DNA from: Coniochaeta sp. PMI_546
Taxonomy: Eukaryota; Ascomycota; Sordariomycetes; Coniochaetales; Coniochaetaceae
Assembly: GCA_021432605.1 (NCBI GenBank)
Contig: MU271144.1
Span: 1,484,606-1,548,605, forward strand
Reading direction: 5' to 3'
DNA: 64,000 nucleotides
Positions 13,709 to 24,675 of this stretch are shown in pieces. A program made the translations under genes and the position numbers. The first letter of the stretch is position 1. Each line of letters opens with the position of its first letter. A model generated the notes under the pieces. That model worked only from the letters and a program-made list of their open reading frames with translations, did not search any database and was not told the DNA's origin.

Positions 13709-14481
13709 TCAGCCGAGCTTCTGAAGATAGCCCTGAGCGATCAAGCGCTCGACGTCGCCTTGCCGAACGTAGAACTGGCTGTTCTTGGTAAGATTGATAG
13801 CTCTGCAGCATTTGTTAGTCTCTCGTATGTATATACGCCCAACTTGCCGATGCAACAGAGCTTACCCGTATTCTGTTTGTATTTCTCCTGCATCTTTTAG
13901 CACCCGGACATCAATGAAGAGGTCCCTCGGGGGTTCCAGGCTCCCCGTGAGGTCAATGTCGGTCCACTGGCCTTTATACGCCGCAAGAAGATCGCTATAC
14001 TGGCGCATGTAGTCCTCCTCCTGGGGGCTGAGACTGCTTGAAGCGCCGTCGCCACTCATACCAGGGGCATTGGCAGCTCCAGGCGGAGGTCGTTGTTGCT
14101 GTTGGCCAGCAAGATCCACGATGTCTGTACCGCTCCAGACAAGCTCCTCCAACTTATCTGTTCGTGTTCGGTGATATGCTAGCAAGCATCTCTTGTTCCG
14201 GCGCATGGCGAGGTGGTTCACCATAAGTGTACATGCCGTCGCTTGGTCGGCGTTCGGATCGAACGAGCCGTCTTGATACGGTTCCAGGATGCTCTTGACA
14301 TATTTATCGAGATCTCTGACCTCGTGTGTGACGGTTCGGACGAGTTCTGTCTGGTACGGCGGAAGATGGGTCAAGTTCTGCGTCCGTTTCGCATGCTGGA
14401 CCTGAGGACACTGTAAGCCATTGTGTTATGCTGACGAATTGAAGACGCATTTACCAGCTTATTGCCTAGATCTCCATACAT
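13709..14481 (-). CDS. psf1: GINS complex subunit Psf1
   Basis: Subunit of the GINS tetramer that joins Cdc45 and Mcm2-7 in the CMG replicative helicase. Three exons: 14481-14455 (MYGDLGNKL only), 14401-13866 and 13802-13709, giving 218 residues. Family hallmarks are MYGDLGNKL at the start, LPPYQTELVRTVTHEVRDLD, CTLMVNHLAMRRNKRCLLAYH, and the C-terminal B-domain strand DLFIDVRVLKDAG...SQFYVRQGDVERLI. A Gln/Pro-rich insert at about 130-145 makes it slightly longer than yeast Psf1 (208). It diverges from the ATIC gene across 462 bases. Confidence 0.93.
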
Positions 14482-14943
14482 CTGTTCTATAGGATGTCGG
14501 TTATCGTGACTAGTGGCGCCAGAGAATGCGTCTGGTCAAGTCTTGTCATTCGGCTCGATAAGAAAGCGATCGAGAAAGTTGTCGTCGCGTCCGACGCGCT
14601 CGTAGCTCGAGACTGACATTGTGTCTGGTAGCCCCGTCCGCCCCGTCCGTCCTACCCAATGCGTAAAAAATAGGATGGTTTGATTGGATGGCATGTGCGC
14701 CGATTCCCGGGTGCAAATGCGGGATGCCCCTCCAGAGCACGCACTTTTTTTGTGAGCAGCCCCTCCATTGACGTCCATCTTGGCGCATAGCTCTCGAAAC
14801 TTTACTCAACCCTCGAGAAACTCTGGACTACGGCTCGCCTCTTTTTATCCCGCATTGGCCAGTATCGGCTATCTGTTCTCGATATATTTCTGCTTCAGAC
14901 GAGACCACTAAGTCTTCTGACAGTTTCAAAAAGACGTGTCACG
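14482..14943. promoter_or_regulatory. Divergent promoter, psf1 / ATIC
   Basis: 462 bases shared by two divergent genes. Two ATTGG motifs (CCAAT boxes on the minus strand) occur near 14682 and 14853. A direct repeat of the unit CCCCGTCCG lies at about 14633-14652. A role in joint control is inference. Confidence 0.5.
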
Positions 14944-16861
14944 ATGGCATCGAACCAGCGGATTGCCATTGTCTCGGTCTATGACAAGACCGGGCTGTTG
15001 GACCTGGCCAAGGGCCTTGTCCAGCACAATGTACGCATTCTGGCATCTGGTGGTACTGCCAAGATGATCCGCGAATCGGGAATGCCGGTCGAGTAAGAGC
15101 TATCCTCACGGTGCCCTTCTTTGTCAATCTTCTGCGATGGCGCTGACTTTTGAATGGACAGGGATGTCTCTGCCATTACCAAGGCACCTGAGATGCTTGC
15201 TGGGCGAGTCAAGACGCTGCACCCAGCCGTCCACGCCGGCATTCTTGCCCGAAACTTGGCCTCCGACGAGAAGGACCTGGCAGAGCAGAACATTTCGAAG
15301 GTCGACTATGTCATCTGCAACCTATACCCCTTCAAAGACACCGTTGCCAAGGTCAATGTCACGGTCCCCGAGGCTGTTGAGGAGATTGATATTGGAGGAG
15401 TCACCCTGCTCAGGGCTGCTGCTAAGAACCACTCGCGTGTCACCATCCTGAGTGACCCCAACGATTACCCAGAGTTCCTCAAGGAGCTCGAGGCTGGGGA
15501 GATCCAGGAGTCGAGTCGAAGACTCTACGCCCTGAAGGCGTTCGAACATACTGCGGACTATGACGGCGCTATTGCCGATTTCTTCCGCAAGCAGTATGCC
15601 TCGAACGGGCAGCAGTACCTTCCGCTCCGTTATGGTGCCAATCCGCACCAAAAGCCCGCGTCTGCCTATGTTAAAGAAGGTCAGCTCCCGTTCAAGGTCC
15701 TGTGCGGATCGCCCGGTTACATCAATCTGCTGGATGCGCTGAATGCCTGGCCGCTGGTGAAGGAACTCAAGGCAGCCTTGGGTAAGCCAGCAGCCGCAAG
15801 CTTCAAGCACGTATCTCCTGCTGGAGCAGCCATTGGCACGCCGCTTAGCGCGGAGGAGCGGAAGGTCTACTTCGTCGACGATATCCCGGGCATTGAGACC
15901 TCTGCGTTGGCCCAGGCCTATGCACGCGCCAGAGGCGCTGACCGGATGAGCAGCTTTGGTGATATGATCGCTCTCAGCGATGTCGTCGATGTTCCTACTG
16001 CTAGTATCATCTCGAAAGAGGTCTCTGATGGTGTGATTGCCCCTGGCTATGAGGACGCTGCTCTGGAAATTCTGAAGAAGAAGAAGGGTGGAAGGTACTT
16101 GGTGCTCCAGATGGACCCTGAGTATGTCCCGGGGAAGACTGAGGCAAGGACCGTCTATGGTATAACGCTCTCGCAAGCTCGCAACGATGTTGCGATCTCT
16201 CCCAAGTCTTTCACGACCATCATTACTCCCAAGGATTCCGCTCCGCTTTCAGAAGATGCCCTTAGGGACCTCACCGTTGCCACCATTGCGCTGAAATATA
16301 CCCAGAGCAACTCAGTCTGCTATGCCTTGAACGGCCAGATCATCGGTCTTGGTGCCGGGCAGCAGTCTCGGATCCACTGCACAAGGCTGGCTGGTGACAA
16401 AGCCGACAACTGGTGGCTGCGGTTTCACCCCAGAGTTTTGGGCATCAAGTGGAAGAAGGGCACAAAGCGTCCGGACAAGAGCAACGCTATCGATCTGCTC
16501 GTCAGTGGACAGGTTCCCAAGGACGGCCCAGAGTACGAGGCTTATTCGGGTTCTTTCGAGGGCGTACCCGCGCCCTTCACTGCGGAAGAGAAGGAGGAGT
16601 GGCTCAGCAAGCTCACCAATGTTGCTCTGTCGAGCGATGCCTTCGTAAGTAATCCCGCCAAATATTACAGCATTCTTAGAGCTCGGCTAACCACTATTTG
16701 CGCAGTTTCCCTTTATCGATAACGTCTTCCGGGCGCACCGGTCAGGAGTGAAGTACATCGCTGCGCCAACGGGTAGCCAGAATGACACCCCGGTCTTCGA
16801 GACCGCCGAGAAGCTGGGAATCACGTTCGTCGAGCAGAACATCCGGCTGTTCCACCACTAG
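14944..16861 (+). CDS. ade16: Bifunctional AICAR transformylase / IMP cyclohydrolase (ATIC)
   Basis: Catalyses the last two steps of de novo purine synthesis: formylation of AICAR, then ring closure to IMP. Exons 14944-15092, 15162-16644 and 16706-16861 give 595 residues, close to yeast Ade16/Ade17 (about 591). The N-terminal MGS-like cyclohydrolase domain starts [20 protein letters not shown] and has [17 protein letters not shown]. The transformylase part has [11 protein letters not shown], the catalytic Lys-His in [13 protein letters not shown], and [15 protein letters not shown] near the C-terminus. Introns are GTAAGA...CAG and GTAAGT...CAG. The symbol follows yeast; filamentous fungi usually have a single copy. 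Confidence 0.95.
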
Positions 16862-17788
16862 ATGGACCAGTTAGGGAAAATGCAAGAACAAAATTATTCG
16901 TCTTAACGACGTGATGGAGATACCCGATCGGCCCAGGCTGGCATGTCTCGATGTAAGATACTTGACAGCTGGGTGGAATACTTTAGATAAAATAAGGCTT
17001 GGCTACCTAGGCTGGCATAGTTCAACACTTGTGAAGAGACACTAAAAGTTGATATCTTTTCGACATGTTCTATTGTTATGCTGTCTCCGTATGTCGGTTG
17101 TTTCCTTGATACTGCCCATGTGAGAGAACTGTGACACTATCTGCGGGAGGCTTGGGCATTTGCAAATGTTGTATTGAGCTGTATATGTCTGCGCAATCTT
17201 CCAAGTTCTTTCTGGCTCAAGCTCAGGGGAGATTCCAGTGATCATAGTGAGTCGAGGCAGCATAGGACTCAACTTGATGTTTCCAGGGAGTTCTAAGCTT
17301 TTATGTAGCAACACTACATGTATTTGCTAGGGTCGTACGAGCTCCGCTCACTCTACACTATAGAAGTTAGTAAGATGCAAGAGGTGGAAGAGTGTCGAAC
17401 ACCTGAGCTTTAAGACATAGGTACCACAGTCCTGGTATACAGCAGATAGAGTACCGCAGTATTTTTAGTTGATAAGAGAAACAGATAAGCATTTAAGCTT
17501 GGCTTGTGGGGCCGTCCAAACTCGAAGCTTCCGGAAAGAGCTCCGGTGGAGCTTCCCATTCTCATTCTACCCATGCACGCGGAAGTATATCATGATCATG
17601 AGGATACGTCCTTGCTTGATCAACCTCAATCAGATATACACAATTGGACATATGTAGTGTCACCCAAAAGCGACCATTGTCACTTAAGCAAGCGAATTTC
17701 GAGCACATAATCGATTCCGTCCAACACACGACACTTACCTTACTATGAGCAGTCGATACTCCAACTTATAGGAGCGCAAATCAGCACA
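16862..17788. other. Intergenic region, ATIC 3' flank and hsp78 promoter
   Basis: About 0.9 kb and A/T-richer than the genes around it. It carries the hsp78 heat-shock element at 17524-17536. Nothing coding seen. Confidence 0.5.
17524..17536. promoter_or_regulatory. Heat-shock element upstream of hsp78
   Basis: GAAGCTTCCGGAA is a perfect run of three alternating nGAAn units (GAA-TTC-GAA), the Hsf1 binding pattern. It lies 252 bases upstream of the hsp78 start codon. Heat-shock control of this chaperone is known in yeast; here it is inferred from the motif. Confidence 0.75.
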
Positions 17789-20176
17789 ATGCAGGCAAGA
17801 CAACAAATACTAGGTGCGACACGGAGGATCAGCATCGCCGCAAGGTCACCATACCTACGAACCAGACAGCTACCACGGATAGGCGGTGCGTTATCGTCGA
17901 GACTCTCCCCTCTACATGATTCCCTACGACTACTACCGGTCCTTGCTGTCCGAAACTACGCAAATGGCCGCCCACATCCCCCAGGAGGGACACACCGGAT
18001 GAACATGGGTGGCGAGGAAGAAAAGCCAGCCCTCGAGCAGTTTGGCATCGACCTAACAGCCAAGGCGCGAGAAGGAAAGCTCGATCCTGTTATCGGCAGA
18101 GACGCCGAGATTCAGCGCACGATACAAGTCCTTTCCCGCAGGACGAAGAACAACCCGGTGCTGATCGGCAATGCCGGAACTGGCAAGACTGCCATCCTCG
18201 AGGGTCTCGCGCAACGGATCGTCCGCGGTGACGTCCCGGAGAGTATCAAGAACAAGCGCGTGATTAGTCTAGATCTAGGATCGCTTATTGCGGGCGCAAA
18301 GTTCCGGGGCGATTTCGAGGAGCGGTTAAAGAAGGTGTTGGCAGAGGTCGAGGGAGCGAATGGGGAGGTTATCCTGTTCATTGACGAGTTGCATACGCTA
18401 CTCGGCCTGGGCAAGGCAGAGGGATCCATGGACATGGGCAACCTCATCAAGCCTGCTCTGGCTCGCGGCAGCCTACAATGTGCAGGTGCCACAACCCTCG
18501 CAGAATATCGCCTGATCGAGAAAGATGTGGCCCTCGCTAGGCGCTTCCAACCCATCATGGTCAACGAGCCGACCGTGGAAGACACCATCAGCATCCTGCG
18601 CGGCATCAAGGACAAGTACGAGGTGCACCACGGCGTCCGGATAACGGATGGTGCTCTTGTTGCAGCAGCTACCTACTCGAATCGTTACATCACGGATCGT
18701 TTCCTGCCCGACAAGGCCATCGATTTGATGGACGAAGCCGCCAGCAGTCTCAGACTTCAACAGGAAAGCAAGCCGGAGGATATCATGCGCCTCGACCAGA
18801 AGATCATGACAATCCAGATCGAACTAGAGAGTTTACGGAAAGAAAGCGACATAGCCAGCAAGGAGCGCCGCGAGAAGCTGGAGGCAGACCTCAAGAAACA
18901 TCAGGAAGAAGTGAAGGTTCTCACTGAAAAATGGGAGAAGGAACGGGCAGAGATCGATGCCATCAAGAGGACACAGGAGGAGCTGGACAGGGCGCGGATG
19001 GAGTTGGAACAGGCTCAGCGCGAAGGGAACTTTGGCCGGGCGTCTGAACTGAGGTTCGGCGTCATCCCCAATCTCGAGAAGAAGCTTCCTAAAGATGGTG
19101 AGCAACCGCAGGCGAGGGAAGGCACGCTCATCCACGACTCTGTTACTGCGGATGACATTGCCAACGTCGTGTCGAGGATCACCGGCATCCCGGTGTCGAA
19201 GCTTACCTCTGGGCATATCGAGAAGCTCGTCCACATGGAGGACATACTGCGGGAATCCGTCAAGGGCCAGGACGAGGCGCTCAAGGCGGTCGCCGACGCC
19301 GTCAGGATGCAGCGAGCTGGCTTGAGCGGCGAGAACCGGCCACTAGCGTCGTTCTTCTTCCTGGGTCCCACCGGTGTCGGCAAGACGGAACTGTGTAAGA
19401 AGTTGGCAAACTTCTTGTTCTCGACAGAGAACGCAGTTGTCCGCTTCGACATGAGCGAGTTCCAGGAGAAGCACACCATCTCACGGCTGATTGGCGCGCC
19501 GTCGGGCTACGTTGGGTACGAGGACGCGGGACAACTGACGGAGGCGGTGCGGCGGAAGCCATACGCCGTGCTGCTCTTTGACGAGTTTGAGAAGGCCCAC
19601 AGGGACATCTCGGCTCTCCTGCTGCAAGTCCTCGACGAAGGCTACCTTACCGATGCCCAGGGCCACAAAGTCGACTTCAAGAACACGATTATCGTACTCA
19701 CGTCCAACCTCGGAGCCGACATCCTCGTTGGCGCCAACCCGCTCATCCCGTACTCGGAGACGCCCGAGGGCGACATCAGCCCGGACGTGAAGAAGGCGGT
19801 GATGGACGTGGTCGGGTCCAACTATCCGCCCGAGTTCCTGAACAGGATCGACTCGTTCATCATCTTCAAGAGGCTGTCGCTAGAAGCGCTGCGGGACATT
19901 GTCGACATCCGGCTGAAGGAGCTGCAGCAGCGTCTGGACGACAGGCGCATCGCCCTCGTTGTCCCGGATGACGTGCGGCAGTGGCTGGCCGAACGGGGAT
20001 ACGACCCCAAGTACGGCGCGAGGCCGCTGAACCGCTTGATTACCACGGAGATCGGAAACAAGCTGGCGGACAAGATCATCCGGGGTGAGGTCAAGACGGG
20101 TGACAGGGCCGTGGTGGAGGTTAATGGAGACGGCAGTGGGTTAACCGTGACAACGAAGGCGATTGAGGAGAATTAG
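17789..20176 (+). CDS. hsp78: Mitochondrial Hsp100/ClpB-type disaggregase Hsp78
   Basis: Matrix AAA+ chaperone that, with mitochondrial Hsp70, dissolves protein aggregates. Single exon, 795 residues (yeast Hsp78 is 811). The first 65 residues are rich in Arg and Ser with almost no acid, typical of a matrix targeting sequence. As in Hsp78, the ClpB N-domain is missing and the protein goes directly to [24 protein letters not shown]. It has Walker A1 GNAGTGKTA (about 127), a coiled-coil middle domain (about 330-430), Walker A2 GPTGVGKTE (about 526) and Walker [11 protein letters not shown]. The small C-terminal domain is intact. It lies downstream of a heat-shock element. Confidence 0.95.
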   Translation: MQARQQILGATRRISIAARSPYLRTRQLPRIGGALSSRLSPLHDSLRLLPVLAVRNYANGRPHPPGGTHRMNMGGEEEKPALEQFGIDLTAKAREGKLDPVIGRDAEIQRTIQVLSRRTKNNPVLIGNAGTGKTAILEGLAQRIVRGDVPESIKNKRVISLDLGSLIAGAKFRGDFEERLKKVLAEVEGANGEVILFIDELHTLLGLGKAEGSMDMGNLIKPALARGSLQCAGATTLAEYRLIEKDVALARRFQPIMVNEPTVEDTISILRGIKDKYEVHHGVRITDGALVAAATYSNRYITDRFLPDKAIDLMDEAASSLRLQQESKPEDIMRLDQKIMTIQIELESLRKESDIASKERREKLEADLKKHQEEVKVLTEKWEKERAEIDAIKRTQEELDRARMELEQAQREGNFGRASELRFGVIPNLEKKLPKDGEQPQAREGTLIHDSVTADDIANVVSRITGIPVSKLTSGHIEKLVHMEDILRESVKGQDEALKAVADAVRMQRAGLSGENRPLASFFFLGPTGVGKTELCKKLANFLFSTENAVVRFDMSEFQEKHTISRLIGAPSGYVGYEDAGQLTEAVRRKPYAVLLFDEFEKAHRDISALLLQVLDEGYLTDAQGHKVDFKNTIIVLTSNLGADILVGANPLIPYSETPEGDISPDVKKAVMDVVGSNYPPEFLNRIDSFIIFKRLSLEALRDIVDIRLKELQQRLDDRRIALVVPDDVRQWLAERGYDPKYGARPLNRLITTEIGNKLADKIIRGEVKTGDRAVVEVNGDGSGLTVTTKAIEEN

Positions 20177-20652
20177 GGCTGCCATTTGCTATGCGGGTAT
20201 GAGTTGATGATGACTGTATAAATCCATGTATGAAAGCGACAGGTGTACTTGTATTCTAGCCTTGATATTTATCGTATATATCTATACTATATATTCTCCT
20301 CAATCTTTAAAGGGACTAATTACTTTCCACACGGGAGCTTTCATCACACTTTGATACACAGCCTTCGCAAAGCCTCTAGGTATAGATAGACGTACCTTTT
20401 CCAGTGAAATGCTTACCGTATTATACACTATCTTCCAGGTTATACAGTGAGTCAGGTTTGCCAAGATGTGGCGACTTTAGGGCGTCGGGAAAAGCGTTGA
20501 CACCTCGAACGGCGGGGCTGTCCCTGCATAAAGTTACCTTACCTACCTTATTACTGTGTTACCTTATCCCCAATACCTTACCTTACCTTATTTGACTCTA
20601 ACATCTACTTTCGCTTCGAGAAGGAGATGTCGTCCTCCAAAACCTCGCCAAC
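20177..20652. other. Intergenic region, hsp78 3' flank and promoter of the STK19-like gene
   Basis: The first half is A/T-rich with TATATA runs, fitting an hsp78 3' end. The second half holds the ACCTTA-repeat cluster just before the next gene. Confidence 0.5.
20534..20591. repeat. ACCTTA-type short repeat cluster
   Basis: Six or so copies of ACCTTA/CCTTA within 58 bases, ending about 60 bases before the STK19-like start codon. Similar islands occur at 38871, 47451 and 61517 in this window. Confidence 0.6.
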
Positions 20653-21894
20653 ATGAGCAGCCTACGGTCAATACTAGGCGGTTCCCGCATCAAGAAGAAG
20701 AAGTCCTCCCAAAGCACCAACCCGCGCAGCGCATCCACCTTGGCCCTCTCATCATGGCCGCGCACGAAACCCGGCCCGGCCGCCTCGCGGACAAAGTCCC
20801 TCGACGCAGACAGCTCCCACGACGAGTCCTCACGCCTCCCCTACCACGGCCCGACGCCGATCCGCCTCTTGTCCTCCTCCTCCTCCCCGGTCCGCACCGT
20901 GGCGCAAGCCCTCCACCACGCGCAGGCGACCATGTTCGACCCGCTCCCGACCACGCACAGCGGCATGTCCAGCGTGCGCATCGCCCAGGTGCTCAACTAC
21001 CGCGCCGGCCTGCCGCGCGTCATATCCATCGCCCACGTCGGCGCGCTGCTGTCGGGTCTGGGCCCCACGGCCGTCGAGCGGGCTGTGGCCGAGGCCGTGC
21101 GGGCGGGGCAGGTCAGGCGCATCGTCGTGCCAAGGCGGGGCGGGATTGGGGAGGTGCTGGTCGATGCCAGGGAGTTTGAGGAGATGATCTCCAAGGCTGG
21201 TGGGGGGGAGGGAGGACTCGATAAAGCTACCCGGGACGGGTTTCTGGGATACCTGAAGGAGAATCCGCAGGCGATACGCATGCCGCGGGTTGTCGTGGCG
21301 GGTCAGGGAGGGCTGCTGTTGAATGCCAAGGAGACAGACCAGCTCATCCGTGCTGGGTTCCTGACTGCGCATAACGAGATGAGTGCTGGGACGTACTCGC
21401 GGCCGGAGGAGAGGTATACGCTTATGAGCCTTGAGAGTGTCTCGCGCGCCGCCTCCGGGACGTTCGATGCCATCGGCGGGGTGGGCGCGCTCACCTCCTC
21501 CGGAGGGACTGGTGCGGGTCGAGCTGCCGCTGCCGCGACGGGCGGCGTGAGCGGCGAGGGCCTGAGCTTGGCCGTTCCGGGGAACGGGACGTTTCTCAAG
21601 CTCGTCTCGGCCGCGCTGGCGCACCTGACGGGCTTGCTGGAGAAGGCAAAGTACCGCGAGATGCCGGAGGAGATGCTAAGGGAGAAGTGGGACGGGGGTG
21701 TGGCGAGCGATGCCGCTGGGCTGGCGAAGCGGGCGAGAGGCGAGTTCGTGGGCATCCTGCCTGGTCGGACCAAGAAGTGGAAGGATTTCTGCGGGTTGTC
21801 GTTTGAGTGGGTGTTGCTAGAGGCCGTTGGGCTCGGTTTGGTGGAGGTGTTCGATACGCGGAGCGTTGGGAACGGGGTGAGGTTGATTTCGTGA
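20653..21894 (+). CDS. STK19-like winged-helix protein
   Basis: Single exon, 413 residues. A basic, Ser-rich tail (MSSLRSILGGSRIKKKKSS, likely nuclear signal) precedes a region matching the Stk19 family. It includes FDPLPTTHSGMSSVRIAQVLNYRAGLP, repeated winged-helix-like segments (AQVLNYR..., TDQLIRAGFLT, WKDFCGLSFEWVLLEAVGLG) and a conserved end LVEVFDTRSVGNGVRLIS. Human STK19 was first named as a kinase but lacks a kinase fold; it is now known as a DNA-binding factor in transcription-coupled repair. No kinase motif is visible here either. The fungal role is untested as far as I know. Confidence 0.8.
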   Translation: MSSLRSILGGSRIKKKKSSQSTNPRSASTLALSSWPRTKPGPAASRTKSLDADSSHDESSRLPYHGPTPIRLLSSSSSPVRTVAQALHHAQATMFDPLPTTHSGMSSVRIAQVLNYRAGLPRVISIAHVGALLSGLGPTAVERAVAEAVRAGQVRRIVVPRRGGIGEVLVDAREFEEMISKAGGGEGGLDKATRDGFLGYLKENPQAIRMPRVVVAGQGGLLLNAKETDQLIRAGFLTAHNEMSAGTYSRPEERYTLMSLESVSRAASGTFDAIGGVGALTSSGGTGAGRAAAAATGGVSGEGLSLAVPGNGTFLKLVSAALAHLTGLLEKAKYREMPEEMLREKWDGGVASDAAGLAKRARGEFVGILPGRTKKWKDFCGLSFEWVLLEAVGLGLVEVFDTRSVGNGVRLIS

Positions 21895-22566
21895 TGAGTG
21901 TGTCTTGCTCGTCGCATCTGGGCCTGAACTGCCCTCTGCAGAGAGGGGCTTGAAAGGTCTGGGTACGCATTGTTTTGCAAACTACCCGCCAGGCCGATCT
22001 GATCAGAAACATTGTGCGCTTTCCCAGCTCGAGACCTAGTGGCCTGGCCTCTATTTCCAGGCGCAGACACCGCGCCCGCCGGATACTCAACCGATCCGGC
22101 TTTGCATGGACCTGGAGCCCCTAGTGCTGTCGCGTCCAAAATTTGCTACGATCCCTCGATGAGATCGTCTGATGTTGAGACTCGCCAGTCACCTTGGCCT
22201 GTCTGTAGGTGGCTTCGAGTGGCTGGAACGAACGGCTGCATAAGGGGAATATCAGGTCAACAACCACACTGAAGGTTGGTCGACGTGCGGAGCGCCAATG
22301 AGATGAGCATAGTCAACCAAACGTTCGCAGTAGAGTACTTTGCTGGAGACTCGCGGAAGGAAAAGCGTAGAGCCGCGGGTTCATATGGCTCTTGGAGGGT
22401 GCGATGGCAGCGTACGGGCAGATAGAGTGGATGGTATAGTGGATGGGATACGAAACAGCATTTCCGCCAGGGAGTTCCAGCAATATATGCTATAGTTACT
22501 GGCATACTCTTTGAGACATATGTGATGATTTGTTTCAGCCATCCTTTCCCTCGTAATACTCAGCAT
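21895..22566. other. Intergenic region between convergent genes
   Basis: 3' flanks of the STK19-like gene (+) and the GMC oxidoreductase (-). No coding signal beyond short chance frames. Confidence 0.5.
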
Positions 22567-24675
22567 CTACGTACCGCACGCCGAGAGTCCTAGCTCCTGT
22601 ATAATAATATCTGAAGCCCGCTCTCCAATCATCAGTGCCGTGTTGTACAGGTTAGCCGCAACTTCCAGTGGCGGGATACTCATATCCGCGATCTTCAGGC
22701 CGGAGATACCGTACACGTTCAGCTGAGAATCAACTGCAAGCCAAGTTAGCAGAGGCCCACCGCACGACACGGCGGCTCGCACGACTTACCGACACCATCC
22801 TCCTCCCGGGGAGCCATCTTACAGGTCCCAAGCGGGTGCCGCGAGGTCCCGATGTTCTCACGTATGTACTGCACGATGGCAGAGTCATCCTCAGCCGAGT
22901 ACTCTATTTCGCTCGTAACAGGGCCGTCAGCGAATTCTACGACGGCAGCACTCGACCCGTTCGGGAATCGTGGTTGGCCTGCCGGGAGTTCACCGCGGAA
23001 GATATCCATGCCTCGGGCTATGGCTCGCTGCGTCTTGTAACCCCACACGTGGCTCCTGAGGTCGATGTCGTCTTCGTCTAGCAGCCAACGAGGGTCAAAG
23101 TCGTAGTCATCTTCGATCTGGGGTCCGGTGATGTGGATGTGGCCTCGCGAATAGGGGTACGTCACCCACGGCGCAATAGTGACGTATTCAGCGTCGTCTG
23201 GGAGGGCAGCCGGGCCGCCGAAGAAGCAGTTGAAGAGGCCCATGATCATCAGCGGCCGATTGGGCGAGTCTTTGAAGTCTCTGTCCCACGCGGCTTGAAA
23301 TTCGGGTCCCAGAGCTGCGATGTCTTCCGGAGATGGTCGGAGCTTGCTAGATACGTCGTGGCCGTTCCATCCCAGTTGTGGGTCGTTGCGGGCAATCATG
23401 GCATCGACATTGCGGCCACGTTCGTTGCGTGCTATGCCATTGATGGTTTCGTTGGGAAGTAGGCTTGTGCGCATGACGTAGCCTACGAAATGATGGTCTA
23501 CGAGCAGCGAAGAGTCAGCATGTTTGGGAGGGCTTGCAGAGCTATATCGCGTACTGGGCTCGAAAACATGCCTTGGAAGTTATTCCCAACACCTGGGAGA
23601 CTCTCTACTACTGGCACACCTGCTTTCTCAAGCACCGCCGGATCGCCGACGCCGGAACGTTCAAGCAGCAAGGGCGTTCCGAAAGCACCGAGTGAAACTA
23701 TCACGAGCTTTCGAGCAGTTACAACTCTTGTGGACTCGACAGGGGCTTTTGTCTTGGCTGAGCCTGGTCTGGGCCGATACAGCAGCCCAACAGCGCGTCT
23801 CCTCTCCCCCGTCACGGTCTCATTGAACAGGATGCGAAGAACCTGGTTACCAACCAGGACATAGAGATTGGGCACCTTGCCGCTCTGCAGTAAAGGATGC
23901 AGATATCGGTGTGCAACATCCTGGCGACGACCATCGTAAGGCGACACGTAGCGATACCAGGTGCCAGTGCCATTATTGGAATGCAGACTCTGCAGGTCCA
24001 CTACCGCGGGATATCCTGTTCTGATGCCACCTTGGATAAATGCTTCCTCGGCCCTAGGCGCTTGATGTGTTCCTTCCGACACGTGGACTGGACCATCGCC
24101 GCCGTGAGTAGACACGTTGTTGGTTAGACCGTGATATGTCTCGAACTTCCTTAAGAAAGGCAGGACGTCATTGGACGTCCACCCGGACGTGTTCCAGGCA
24201 TCAAAGTCATCCCACTGGCCGCGAGTGTACACCATCCAGTTGATGGAAGAGCCACCGCCCAAGATGCCGCCAGTCTCGACAATGGGCTCGCGATCTGCCA
24301 ACTGGGGGGACTTGTTTGCCTTCCAGAAGAGAGCCGAGTCAGACCCGGGCATTGTATTCCGCTCGAACAGGGCCGGGTAGATGACACTCTCCACGTTGAA
24401 ATTGTCGTTACCCTGCTCAATGATTAAAATGGAGAGAGACGGGTCTGCTTCGGCAAGCCGGCTGGCTATGATACAGCCTACGGTGCCGCCTACATCACAA
24501 TTTGAGCTTTTGTACAGATAGTGTAAGTTAGTACGTGAGAGCACTTGCCTCCGGCTATGATAATGTCCACTTCCGTGATGTCGCTGGGTAGGGTCGTGTA
24601 TATTCTTGTGTCTGTGGCAGTCGCCATAGCTAGCCATCCCAGCGCCAGTGTCAAGATTAGTCTCAGACGCATCAT
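22567..24675 (-). CDS. Secreted GMC oxidoreductase (AA3-type)
   Basis: FAD-dependent glucose-methanol-choline family enzyme, probably a secreted alcohol or sugar oxidase/dehydrogenase. Exons 24675-24549, 24489-23572, 23497-22790 and 22733-22567 give about 639 residues. A signal peptide (MMRLRLILTLALGWLAMATA) is followed by the Rossmann loop IAGGGTVGC, the GMC signatures GGGSSINWMVYTRGQWDDFDAW (parts) and GAFGTPLLLERSGVGDP, the catalytic His in SRHPLGTCKM, and an Asn in NLYNTALMIGERASD as second active-site residue. Several N-glycosylation sequons fit secretion. Introns 1 and 2 appear to use GC donors (GCAAGT, GCATGT). An ATG eight codons upstream (24699) is possible, but it would put charged residues ahead of the signal peptide. 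Confidence 0.85.
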
